Source: Balanoglossus misakiensis (taxonomy: Eukaryota > Hemichordata). Taken from it: a DNA stretch of 64,000 bases. The stretch lies in NCBI GenBank assembly GCA_040954595.2, contig CM082586.2, positions 2,790,001 through 2,854,000 of the forward strand, given 5' to 3'. The position numbers and the translations under genes are program-made. Under the pieces are notes generated by a model. That model saw only the letters and a program-made list of their open reading frames with translations, did no database searches and had not been told where the DNA came from. Of the stretch, positions 15,301-26,240 are shown one piece after another (position 1 is the first letter of the stretch; each line of letters opens with the position of its first letter).

Positions 15301-18300
15301 CCCCGATATTCGCTGGCAGTACTGTGACGTCTGCGGAGAAGGTGAGGCATCTAGACATTTTGATGTGAACAATTTTCTGGTGGAGCTGCTAAATCAAACT
15401 CAATTTGTTCTATCACAGGAAATGTCCAACAGTAATACGTTATATACTGTGACCTGACATCGCATCATTCAACCACATCAGAATATTGATTGTGGACTAT
15501 CAGGTTCAGCTGTTAGTTTCAGAAAGTCCCTTCCTAGGGGCGTTAAACTACAGCGCGACATAACGACGACACCGTGCACTTTATGTTTTGCAGGTATACC
15601 CACTGACAACATCGCCCTCAACAAGCCCGCCAGCCAGAGTAGTCTGTTCCAAGACAACGCCGTGGCAGGAAATGCTGTCGACGGCTTCAAGAGTACATAC
15701 TTCGGAGACGAGTCCTGCACCCACACTGACCTTGAAAGCGAGCCGTGGTGGAAGGTCGACCTTGAAGACACGTACTTCGTCACCGAAGTAATCATTACGA
15801 ACCGCAGAGACTGCTGTGGTAAGCAATGCTTAAAGTCGATGACTTTGATTCTACACAAAAATATAAGCACGTCAATCAAATATGTAATATGATCATCAAA
15901 ACAGAATGATATGCGCTTTGAATAAAGTCGGCGGCGGCCAGGAGTAAAATGTTATACTGGTTCTTTTAATCAGCGGAGCGATTGGAAGGGGCCGTGGTAC
16001 GCGTTGGTTCAAAGAGAGACGGTTCTATGAATGGACAATGTGGGGAACCAGTCAGCGCTTATGACGCTGCCGAAAAGCACATCCTATATTTCCAGTGCGA
16101 CAGCGACGCTGTTGGCCGCTATGTCAGCGTTCACCTGGAAGCGAAATACCAGCATTTGACATTATGTGAGGTTGAAGTCCGAGGAACAAAGGGTGAGTTT
16201 GACAGAGTGTCTCCTGTAAACATGTAAAACACTGTGTATTTACATGTATGCTGTGAACCGATAAAACTAACAGAAAAAGTTGGGACGGAAAATTCAAAAA
16301 CGACACAAGTAGTCCAAAGCCACGACCGCATATGCAACCCTCGAGGAAGGTGCACAGCGTGGCTATTAAATGTGAAATAATTGCAGAAAATTACTGAGAT
16401 CACTGACATATGTCATAAGATTATCTATTTCATTGTACTGCAGCTGACTTGTGGAGACATGACGGCCGCTGTGGTCCGAGATACGAGGTAGTATCCAACC
16501 TGGACGGAGAATGCAATCCCAATTCTGTCCTCACTTGCTGCTCGGGTTATGGATGGTGTGGCGCTTCGGCTGACCATTGCGAGTGTCGCGATTGCATCGA
16601 CTACACGAAAGTCGACAATGTCGACGAAACTTCTGAAGAGGATGAAGGTAAAAAGAGCGAAGGGGGGGGGGGTGAGAGTGTTGAACACCCAACACTTTGG
16701 CTAGTTGGACACAAAACCCTACGCCTACCGACGGTGTCGCAATAAATGGCAGCGAAATTTGCACAAATGGTGCAAGCTGTACCATTGATTTTGATTTTCG
16801 TTTGCCTTTAATCCAACCCCTTAATATTAAACATGCACCTTACATGTCTTCTTAACAGAAAAAGTGAATCTTGCCCTAAACAAAGCGACTTCACAGAGCA
16901 GCCTCCACTCGGACCGAGGGGTGGCAGACCACGCTGTTGACGGCTTCAAAAGCAGCCAATGGATTGATGGTTCGTGTTCACACACTTTGTTAGACTTTGA
17001 GCCCTGGTGGAAGGTGGACCTAGGTGACACCTACCCTATTGGCCAAGTCGTCATCACAAACAGGCGAGAGTGTTGCTGTAAGTACCATGTGGAGTTATTG
17101 GGTGTGGCTGAGGTATGTTTACTTGATTAAAAAGCTTGCTTCTGCCAGCATCATACTTTAAAATTACTCTTTGAATCAAATAATCGCTCTTACCACGAGG
17201 GTAGCATTTACATTACAGGTGCATAATCACCTATGCAAATTTAGCTAAAATTACCAAGGGCAATTGGGATCTAGCCAATCACAGACTTTTGCGGGGTGGC
17301 CGCGCGAATAAAAGTGCGCCACTTGAAGGTCACTCGAAGATTTAGACACGCCATATATGGGCATATGTAAAAGTACTGTTGACACCTTGAACCCGCCCTT
17401 CAATCCGCAGCGGAACGTCTTGAAGGCGCTGTCATACGCACAGGAACAGAGGAGAGTATCAGAGAGAACGCCGTCTGTGGTGGCGCTGTCAGCATAGACC
17501 AAGTGACTGAGAAATCCATAACCATCGACTGCGGCGGGCGCTTTGGTCGTTTCGTCAGTGTACAGATCGAAGGCCGAGAAGAATACCTGACACTGTGCGA
17601 AGTCGAAGTTTACGAAGCTGACGGTAATGACATATCTATTTTCATTTCCCATGGCGGGAAATGTGGTTTACCATCTACCACTATAGCCGATGCCTGAAAC
17701 AAGTGGTGACCTTTCACCGACTTTCCCACATCTCGACAACCAAAGCAAAGTCAGCTTTGGCATTTGGAGGGATTGAACACCTAATATAAAGCTCGGGTTG
17801 TAATGGCTACTAATTTCATCTATATTGATCTACAGTAAATTGGCGAGCCGACGCACAGTGCGGTCCAGGGTTCACGGCGCCAAACGGAGTGTCTCCGGCA
17901 GAGTGTGACCCGCACGGAATTTATCCTTGCTGTTCAACGGCCAACTGGTGCGGAATCAGCGCTGACCACTGTGAATGTTACGGTTGTATTGACTACAGAG
18001 AAGTATATGGAGGTGAGTTCACTACAATGTCTTTGTAGAGTTCAAAAGTCCACTATACCATAGAGGGACTATGACTAACGACAGATCTGAATGTATGTGT
18101 CTGTTTGAGACCACACAACACCACACCAAACCAAGCCAAGCCAAGCCAAGCCAAGCCAAACACTCCTTACCACATATTTCATGCCATCCCATACCATATC
18201 ACATAGAATACATCTTCACAAAATGTATCAAGTCAACAGCGTCTTATCATACAGTTCAATCCAATTCACGTTTCACAGTGCTATGTGTATGTCTCTTTCT

Positions 18301-21300
18301 TCTAGTATCCCAGTCACCTGTCAGCGCATGTTCACAACCAACAAGGATTACTATTGTTGGTGACGAAGAAGTGACTGTGACGTCACCAGATTATCCTAAC
18401 ATCTACCCCAGTTATGCAGATTGTCGATGGTTTATAACAGCGGATTCCAATTCTGACATCCAGGTATAGTCTCTGTTACCCCAAGGTCAAGTTCCTCCGA
18501 GAAAGTGTTTGGTCGGACTTCTTTTCTGCAAATTGTGTCATTAAGATGTGTTACCAAGCAGATGTGATCTTATACACGTTCTTTTAACCTTATATGGGCA
18601 TATTAAAATTAAAAGTGAATGTATCCTTTGAACGTATAGGTTACGATCAATTACGTTGATCTGGAAAACTGTTGTGCAGATGTCTATATTGGAACAGGCG
18701 ATACCATCGGAAACAATGACTTGTTCACGATAACTAACGACATGTCTAGATCTACGGTTGCCGAGTCCAACGAAGTGTGGATTCAGTTTGACAGTTCTGC
18801 AAGTGAAGTGAGGCAAGGAAAAGGTTTCAGCATCGCGTTAAGGGGACAGCCTAAAGGTAGGTTTCCTAGGGGGGCTTGGGACCTTTTAGAAGTATCGATC
18901 TTAATTCTTTCAGAGTATGAGAATAGCACTCCTGCCAATATAAATATTCTGGTTAGATTAGAATTGATGGTGTAATCCTTTGAATATGCCACAGCGCGAC
19001 ACAAATGATCTACAGTTACAATATGCCAGATGTTTTCCAAATGATCAACATGAAATGCGGAAAAGCTCAACTTTCAATCTATTTTCCTCTAAGTTTCTAC
19101 AGCTAATTCATGGCGAGACGACGTACAGTGCGGTACATGGTTCGAGGCGCCAAATGGAGTACATCCGGCAGAATGTGACCCGCACGGAATTTATCCTTGC
19201 TGTTCAACGGCCAACTGGTGTGGAATCAGCGATGACCACTGCAAATGCTATGGATGTATTGATTATAGGGAAGTGTATGGAGGTGAGTTGATGATGCATA
19301 GATTGTGCATAGATTCGCATCCGCATCCATCGTACCACTTTGAAAGCATACTCCGTGTGATACCAATCATGTTGTCTATCCTCTTCCTAGTAACCGAGTC
19401 GCCTGTCGATGCGTGTTCAGAACCGAAAAGGATAACTATTGTTGGTGACGAAGAAGTGACTGTGACGTCACCAGATTATCCTAACATCTACCCCAGTTAT
19501 GCAGATTGTCGATGGTTTATAACAGCGGATGCCAATTCAGACATCCAGGTATAGTCTCTTTTACCTCAAGGTCAAGTTCCTCCGAGAAAGTGTTTGGTCG
19601 GACTTCTTTTCTGCAAATTGTGTCATTAAGATGTGTTACCAAGCAGATGTGATCTTATACACGTTCTTTTAACCTTATATGGGCATATTAAAATTAAAAG
19701 TGAATGTATCCTTTGAACGTATAGGTTACGATCAATTACGTTGATCTGGAAAACTGTTGTGCAGATGTCTACATTGGAACAGGCGATACCATCGGAAACA
19801 ATGACTTGTTCACGATAACTAACGACATGTCTAGATCTACGGTTGCCGAATCCAACGAAGTGTGGATCCAGTTTGACAGTTCTGCAAGTGAAGTGAAGCA
19901 AGGAACAGGTTTCAGCATCACGTTAAGGGGACAGCCTAAGCCTAAAGGTGGGTTTTCTACGTGGTCTTTGGGACATTTTAGAAGTATCGATCTTATTTCT
20001 TTCAGAGTATGAGAATCGCACTTCTGCCAATATCAATATTCTGATTAGTTTAGACTTGATGATGTAATCCTTTGAATATGCCACAGCGCGACACAAATGA
20101 TCTACAGTTACAATATGCCCTATGTTTTCCAAATGATCAACATGAAATGCGGAACCGGAAAAGCTCAACTTTCACTCCATTTTCAACTAAGTTTCTACAG
20201 CTAATTCATGGCGAGACGACGTACAGTGCGGTACATGGTTCGAGGCGCCAAATGGAGTACATCCGGCAGAATGTGACCCACACGGAATTTATCCTTGCTG
20301 TTCAACGGCCAACTGGTGTGGAATCAGCGATGACCACTGCAAATGCTACGGATGCATTGATTATAGGGAAGTGTATGGAGGTGAGTTGACAATGAATAGA
20401 CTGGGCTCTAGACTTATGGAAAGGGCGTGTTAAACGTTCTTCGCATCCGCATCCATCGTATCACTTTGAAAGCATACTCCGTGTGATTCCAACCATGTTG
20501 TTATTCCTCTTCCTAGTAACCGAGTCGCCTGTCGATGCGTGTTCAGAACCGAAAAGGATAACTATTGTTGGTGACGAAGAAGTGACTGTGACGTCACCAG
20601 ATTATCCCAACTTCTACCCCAGTTATGCAGACTGCCGATGGTTTATAACAGCGGATTCCAATTCTGACATCCAGGTAAAGTCATATTTACTTCATGGACA
20701 AATTCCTCCGAGAAAGTGTTTGGTCGGACTCGGACCTCTTGCTGCAAAGCGTGTGATTGAGATGTTGGCATACGTAAGTAAAGAGTGGTTGTATCCTTTG
20801 AACTTATAGGTTACTGTCAATGACGTCGATCTGGAAAACTGTTGTGCAGATGTCTACATTGGAACAGGCGATACCATCAGAAACAATGAATTGTTCACGA
20901 TAACCAACGACATGTCAAGATCAACAGTTGCCGAGTCCAACGAAGTGTGGATCCAATTTGACAGTTCTGCAACTGGCGTGGAACGAGGGACAGGTTTTAG
21001 CATCACGTTAAAGGGACAGCCTAAAGGTGGGTTTCCTAGGGGGCCTTTGGGACTTATAGGTGCGTTGATCTGGCCCTCTTCGCTCATATGCTGAAAAATC
21101 GCACTCCCGCTCCAAAATCACTGTGCCGTTTGCGTAAGGTTTCTGGGTATAATCTTGGGATACCGATATTCAACTCTGGAGGACACGCGTGTTCCTAATT
21201 ACCAACAGCACTGGTGGAGAATCTCGCATTACCAATCTTTTTCAACTTCCACTTTCTTGAAGGACCGTCTTGGCGAGAGGACCTTCAATGCGGTGGGGGA

Positions 21301-24300
21301 TGGACAGTACCAAATGGAGTTTCCCCGGCTGAGTGTGACCCCTATGGAATCTATCCCTGCTGCTCGACGACCAACCGATGCGGGATCAGCGATGACCACT
21401 GCAAATGCGACGGTTGCATTGATTACAGAGAGACCTACAACGGTATACTCATAATATGATACGACTTTGATGCTCGGTACACAAAAAGGGCAGTGGATGA
21501 AACGACGTCTCACTTACTCAAGACGTTTGTTTCCTCAAACATGTCTTTTGCGACTGTCTTGTGCACATATCAGATGGTACTTTTAGGTTTCTTGTGAGTC
21601 CTGGTTCCACTGTTTAACGGCAGAGCTCGGAAATCGTAATGATTTAGCAGACCTTTTTACGCAACACTCCGTTAACGCCAGTCAAATGGCATACGCTTTA
21701 GTAAACGATTGAATAGAATCCAATGTATTTTTTCTCCAGTTGGTGACGAATCGCCTGTCGCCGCTTGCAGTGAAGTTAAACATCTCCAAATTCCGAAAGG
21801 CGGAGAGGTCAACATAACGACCCCTGGCTACCCCGGCGTCTATCCAAATTCTGCCAACTGTCGATGGATGGTTTCAACAGAAGACCCGAATGATTACATT
21901 GAGGTAACAAGAAGTTAAAAACGTATAATGGCGAGGGTACTGAATCAGATGTATACCTAGCAATGGTGACCCTCTGTCTGTCAACTTTGTTGGCTGTATC
22001 TGGCGAGGCAGCACGTGATAGACTGAATGAATGAGCCACTGTCACTCTAGGTTTATGAGGTTTCCTTTCTGTTGATTGCAGATCCAGGTTGACAGAGTTA
22101 CTATGGAACCTCGCGACACAACTTATGTGGGAATAGGGCCAAGGTTCGGTTACGATGGTGTACTTCGTGTAGAAGGAAATGTCGGACCTATAAGACATAC
22201 AGTGCGGCTGTCGAAAGTTTGGGTCCAATTTCAATCGGACAACAATTATGCGTATCAAGGTTTCCTCATGACCTTAAGAAGTAAGATACCAGGTAAATGC
22301 ATTTGCATAGGTGACTTTAAAGGTTCTAGCTTTCAAAGTCATATTTTTAGTCGATGCGACGATAATTTCTCATTATTAATTAACAATTATTGTAATTTAT
22401 CCCTCCGACATCACTGGCTGGTTGGGGGCCGGGCCACTTGCCTGGCTGCCGACAACCCATCAGAACATGCAATATAAACCAAGCAAAAAAAAACAAATCT
22501 TGATCCAGATATAATATATCGGCATTATTTATGATGATAACCTGAAGTCCTCACCATTTTTTTGCACTGCAGATCCAGAGCCGAGAGAGATAGGTACCGG
22601 AAGTGCATGTTGGTCCGTGGAGAACGTTCAGTTATCAGACAGGGATATTTTCCGAATAAGTTCTCCGGGCTACCCGTCAGAGTATCCCGATGATGCAACC
22701 TGCAAGTGGTTACTCTCGACCACCAGTCCGAACATCAGGATGAAGGTAGGTCTCCTGATTCTTTGAAGTGGTTTACTATGAAAGAGGTAGAAGTTTTCAC
22801 CACCTAGGCGAGTGATAAAAATCTCGTGTGGTCACGATGGCGGATTGCTGCCATATTTGGTAAATATGAGCAGGAAAAATATCAAAAGAAATGTCAACGA
22901 GTTCTAATTATGAAGACGGAACGTGTAAACAATGTTCTGTGCATGTGCTGCAAATATGCGCTACGATTCGACGCGCACCTAGTAGGCTAGTATGTGGACA
23001 CAACGTTACGTGCAAATACTGTCGTAACATATCAGCTTCATACACAGGCATATTATGTCCTCACAGCGATAACAACGCAAACATATATAAACGTTGATGT
23101 ACAATGTGATTGCAGGTTGAGTTCTTGGCATTCAGTACTGAAGAAGATGGCGATATACTGGAGATTGGAAGCGGTGATACATTTGACGAGAATCGTATCA
23201 TTTCAGCATCGGGCAGAGATTACTCGGGATATGTTCCACCGCCGATAACAGACACGTACACAAACTTGTGGATGAAATTTGAGAGTGACTGGGTCTTGTC
23301 GGGTACTGGATTTCAGGTGGAAGTTACAACTGTGGTGGAATGTACGTATTGAACACAAGAGACCAGACCAGAATTCAGACAATGGACTTGGATTCAATTG
23401 AATTGAACAGGATAGATAAAATGGGACCGTATATATGAATTGAATAGAATTACAGTATAAAACAAGACATTATAAAGTAGAATAAAACAGTATACATAGT
23501 ACAATACAATACAATACATAACAATACTGTACAATATTGCAATGTTAATTGGGCGTGGTTACTGGTACTTGACTTCAAAGCTTATTTTCCATTGCACCAA
23601 CTAAAGGACAATGATGTCATTGCTTCTAGATCCAGAAGACCCTGTCTGTACAAGTCGCTGGTCAAACAAATCGGGTCCTGGGGATGACGCCCAGGCGGAA
23701 GTTGAATGTGAAGACGACGAGAAGATGACGTCATGCAACAGTGCGACGAGCGACAGAGAGTCGCACGGCACAAGGGATGGCGAAAGGATTGACTACGTGA
23801 CACTCAAGCCCAAGTGTGTGGCTCAAAACGGAGCCGGTGGATTGGGTATGCAGGTTTTCTATTTACTATCTGGATACCGTGCGATTTTCTGATGATTTTC
23901 ACCACATTGCGAGATCTCGCGAGACTTGGTTTATTACTGTAGTACAAGTCGAGCATTCTATCAAATAAGACCAGGTGGAGATTTAAACAAAACTAACTTT
24001 AAACTTTCACATGAATATCCTCCGATATAAACTGCCCAGCTACGTGAGATCTCGCGGGGTTCGGGAAATGGTATATTGCTCAATGATAGTACATGTTTTT
24101 CATCCCTGTTTTCCATTTCAGGTGTATATGCTGTAGCTAGATGCTGCAAGTGGCGTGGACTCCAGTGTTACTACACCGATTCGACCCAGAAGTCCGGCAC
24201 TGAAGACGACGACACGGCAGAGGCGATGTGTGAAGGAAACATCAATGGCCTCCCTGTCAAAACCGTCGGTAAGACTTCTAATTTATCTTAATCCATGAGG

Positions 24301-25386
24301 TACAAGTAATAAGCCTTGATTTTGATAGACACGAGGTTCTTTTGGGGATCATTTTCTTTACTAAAAACAATGTATTTGTCCACAGGTTGTATGGCGCATA
24401 CACTTGGACAGTGGCTTGATGGAGCTCGACCGTGGTCTAATTCAGACGATTTTACACCCAATCTGCAAAGTCCCTTCTCGGCGAACGGCTGCGTGGCACA
24501 GAATGGCATTTACGGCGACGGTCAGTGCTTCATCAAATATCTTTCTTTCTCTGACACCACTGCTTTGCAATGTTTATGGCCAATTGGGATACTAGTTATA
24601 GATATACGCTCTAGACCAGATGGCTGGCTGGCTGGATGGATGGATGGATCGACGGATTTTATATGATGGGTATACACAAACGGATTAGAATCTCCACAAA
24701 CTCAGGATAAGGATCAGGGGCAAAATATCCTACATACGGGGCAGCTACTGTGGCTTTATCCGTTCAGAAAAATCTCCCTCCTGTACATATATTATATGTT
24801 ACCCCCACGCAGGTGTTTGGGCTGGTGCAGCCTGCTGCAGTGCACCTGGTTTGCGGTGCCAGCACGTCTATTCTGAGAGAAGTCCAGGTGTTTCCAATGG
24901 CGTGGCGTTCGTCCGATGTGACGAGGGTTGGATAATGACAGGGTGTAGCGTGTTCACCTACTGGGGTGTCACTGATGGAGCTTACATTACTGGTAAGAAA
25001 TTTCAGACATTTAAATAAAAGTGCTGTTAATTGTACCATTTTATAACAGTTAGCACATTAAACTCATTCAATTTGTTTCCCTTTTTGTTTGTTTTTTCTG
25101 TCACAAAGTCTCTGAACGACCAAGTTTCACTCTAGCTTTGAAATTCTATCGGCAATCTTGGAATTCTCGACCATGCGAGATTTTAATCGCTCACCTAGGT
25201 AGCCAACACCTATTTAAGGTAGCGAGAATTGAAAGTACAATCAGTAACTTAACATGAACATCCCTTCTGTTTCTCTAATCAGCTGACGGTACATGCAAGG
25301 CGATAAATGGCGGCCAAGCGAGCATGGGCAACAACACACGCGGTGTCTGGGCAGTTGCCATCTGCTGCAAGGGCAGCGAGGACTGA
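12384..25386 (+). CDS. Secreted mosaic lectin: CTLD, kringle, F-type lectin, hevein-like, CUB, PCSK9-V-like
   Basis: Thirty coding exons: 12384-12474, 13538-13699, 13823-13973, 14196-14260, 14412-14681, 15096-15341, 15594-15818, 15974-16192, 16444-16647, 16859-17077, 17411-17623, 17836-18012, 18306-18463, 18640-18856, 19103-19282, 19391-19548, 19725-19947, 20201-20380, 20517-20674, 20810-21026, 21263-21442, 21740-21903, 22082-22292, 22573-22745, 23116-23341, 23630-23845, 24122-24268, 24386-24520, 24813-24992, 25283-25386. The frame closes exactly (1822 residues). Residues 1-25 are a signal peptide (FFALLLVSFALIP). Module order: C-type lectin 31-156, kringles 157-328, F-type lectin 329-476, hevein-like 477-544, F-type lectin 545-688, hevein-like 689-747, then CUB/hevein alternation to 1304, two more CUBs to 1562, and a three-repeat Cys-rich tail 1563-1822. 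It is probably extracellular and glycan-binding. I know no named orthologue with this full order. The domain calls are firm; joining all exons into one transcript is inference from phase and continuity. Confidence 0.88.
13446..13490 (+). repeat. Dispersed repeat, copy 1 of 3
   Basis: About 45 bp beginning TTAATCAAG, with AGATCTC in the middle and ending GAAAATCGTCA. Related copies are at 52121-52172 (same strand) and 23891-23939 (reverse). This copy lies in intron 1 of the lectin gene, just upstream of the C-type lectin exons. Confidence 0.7.
13538..14260 (+). other. C-type lectin-like domain (3 exons)
   Basis: Exons 13538-13699, 13823-13973 and 14196-14260 encode a short-form CTLD. It has the Ca2+-site motifs EPN (GEPNNGG) and WND (FLWNDLKCK), and a terminal FICQS. 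EPN with WND is the mannose-type arrangement in this family, so mannose-type sugar binding is predicted. The N-terminal extra disulfide of long-form CTLDs is not seen. Confidence 0.9.
14412..15341 (+). other. Two kringle domains (one exon each)
   Basis: Exons 14412-14681 and 15096-15341 each show the kringle pattern: an early CY, a central CQ-x-W, the HNYCRNP block, a WCYTT block and a terminal WxYCD. Both are phase 1-1 exons. The second lies only 414 bp downstream of the first, and they are clearly diverged duplicates. Confidence 0.93.
15594..17623 (+). other. Two F-type lectin (fucolectin) domains flanking a hevein-like exon
   Basis: F-type lectin 1 is 15594-15818 + 15974-16192 and F-type lectin 2 is 16859-17077 + 17411-17623. 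Each starts with NxALNKxxSQSS and contains AVDGFKS, EPWWKVDL, the adjacent-Cys element (NRRxCC) and a closing LTLCEVEV. The split point between the half-exons is the same in both copies. Known members bind fucose through a His and two Arg residues; candidate His and Arg are present, but the geometry cannot be judged here. The hevein-like exon is 16444-16647. Confidence 0.88.
17836..21442 (+). repeat. Tandem CUB + hevein-like module array
   Basis: Alternating single-exon hevein-like modules (17836-18012, 19103-19282, 20201-20380, 21263-21442) and two-exon CUB domains (18306-18463/18640-18856, 19391-19548/19725-19947, 20517-20674/20810-21026). Hevein-like modules share the pattern CGxx...CDPxGIYPCCST...CGIS. 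CUB exons share DEEVTVTSPDYPN and EVWIQFDSSA. Corresponding exons are about 1.06-1.13 kb apart, and the intron inside CUB1 (18464-18639) is nearly identical to that inside CUB2 (19549-19724). This points to recent unit duplication or gene conversion. Confidence 0.92.
18125..18161. repeat. (CCAAG)n pentanucleotide repeat
   Basis: Several CCAAG/CCAAA units in the intron before CUB1. Confidence 0.85.
21740..23341 (+). other. Two divergent CUB domains (CUB4, CUB5)
   Basis: CUB4 is 21740-21903 + 22082-22292 and CUB5 is 22573-22745 + 23116-23341. They keep the CUB hallmarks (TPGYPGVYPNSANCRW; SSPGYPSEYPDDATCKW) but are clearly older than the near-identical CUB1-3. CUB4 has two usable donors, after 22280 and 22292, that both leave phase 1. 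Confidence 0.82.
23630..25386 (+). other. PCSK9 V-domain-like Cys-rich C-terminal region
   Basis: Exons 23630-23845, 24122-24268, 24386-24520, 24813-24992 and 25283-25386 encode three related Cys-rich repeats. Diagnostic elements are GVYAVARCCKWRGLQC, GVWAGAACCSAPGLRC, CDEGWIMTGCS and GVWAVAICCKG. In vertebrate PCSK9 the same three-repeat pattern (G-V-x-A-x-A-x-C-C, and the EGW-xx-TGCS element) forms the Cys/His-rich C-terminal domain. There is no subtilisin-like catalytic domain in this gene. The resemblance is recognised from the pattern and has not been tested by alignment. Confidence 0.8.
23891..23939 (-). repeat. Dispersed repeat, copy 2 of 3
   Basis: Reverse-strand copy with core CTCGCGAGATCTCGC, which includes the perfect 12-bp palindrome GCGAGATCTCGC. 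It lies in the intron between the first two PCSK9-V-like exons. A second GAGATCTCGCG core lies close by at about 24046. Confidence 0.7.
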
Positions 25387-25674
25387 TCGTGTTCGGTGAA
25401 ACAACGGGCTGGTTTAGATTTAGAACCCCAATATTAGTCGACATTTGTTAAATAGAATACTTTACGGTGTATCAACTGAATTTCTTTGGATTTCGTTTTA
25501 CGCACACTTTATACTACTTATCTTATATACTCTTCAGTCCTACGTTTCGGGCGTTGCGTAACTTTACCACAACGCAGAAACGATATGCGACGTACAACGC
25601 AAAGATTATCGACCACAAATTGAGAACTCCTCCAAGGTGAGGCCATTGCATCACGCAGTGCAGCGGCCATGCAA

Positions 25675-25680
25675 AATAAA
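25675..25680 (+). terminator. Poly(A) signal of the mosaic lectin gene
   Basis: AATAAA about 290 bp after the TGA at 25384-25386. It is the first canonical signal downstream on this strand. Confidence 0.5.
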
Positions 25681-26033
25681 CTCTCGCAGGAGATAACATA
25701 ACAAACTTACCTCGTCTTGAATTTTGTCCAGAAACGCTGGCAAGTGTCGGTGATAGCTTATCCATTGAAATGTCGCTCCAACATCACCTGAGGTTTTCCT
25801 GTCGTATTCCGGGTATTCCACACAAGCGACGCGATATACTAAAACTGTGACTTTCTCCGAAACTACATTCAGTCCAAATAAACGCCAATGGCATAAGGTT
25901 GTAAAGATGACCGCTTGGGAAAAAATTGAGTCTGTTTCTGTCTTTCTCCCTCGATACATGTCCCTGCATGGATTCAGCCTCGAGGTGTGCGCACGGCAAA
26001 CTCCATTTTGTCTTTTTGTGATGGTAATAATCT

Positions 26034-26046
26034 CCCCCCCCCCCCC
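26034..26046. repeat. Poly(C) run of 13
   Basis: Thirteen C residues directly precede the relic F-type lectin exon, at the place where intact copies of that exon have their CAG acceptor. Confidence 0.9.
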
Positions 26047-26240
26047 GGCTCGTTTGAGAGGGGCTGTCGTGCGTGTTGGGAACCAACCAGACTTCAGAAG
26101 CAAACACAGGTGCGCAGGTGCGCTCGGCTGGTCTGACGTCATCACTAGTGGGATATCTGTCGTGTGTGGCGCTGTACGTGGGCGTTTCCCAGCATGCAAC
26201 TCGAAGGACACTACCAATTTTAACATCGATGAGTGTATTT
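26047..26240 (+). pseudogene. Decayed F-type lectin half-exon
   Basis: The + strand reads ARLRGAVVRVGNQPD, then CAGAL, then ISVVCGAVRGRF. This is the same layout as the second half-exons at 15974-16192 and 17411-17623 (ERLEGAVVRVG, Cys-Gly, I-x-x-x-C...GR[YF]). After GRF the LTLCEVEV end is only recoverable weakly, in a shifted frame, and the acceptor AG is replaced by a poly(C) run. No matching first half-exon was seen upstream. It is best explained as a broken duplicate. It could instead be a divergent exon of an unrecognised gene. Confidence 0.65.
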
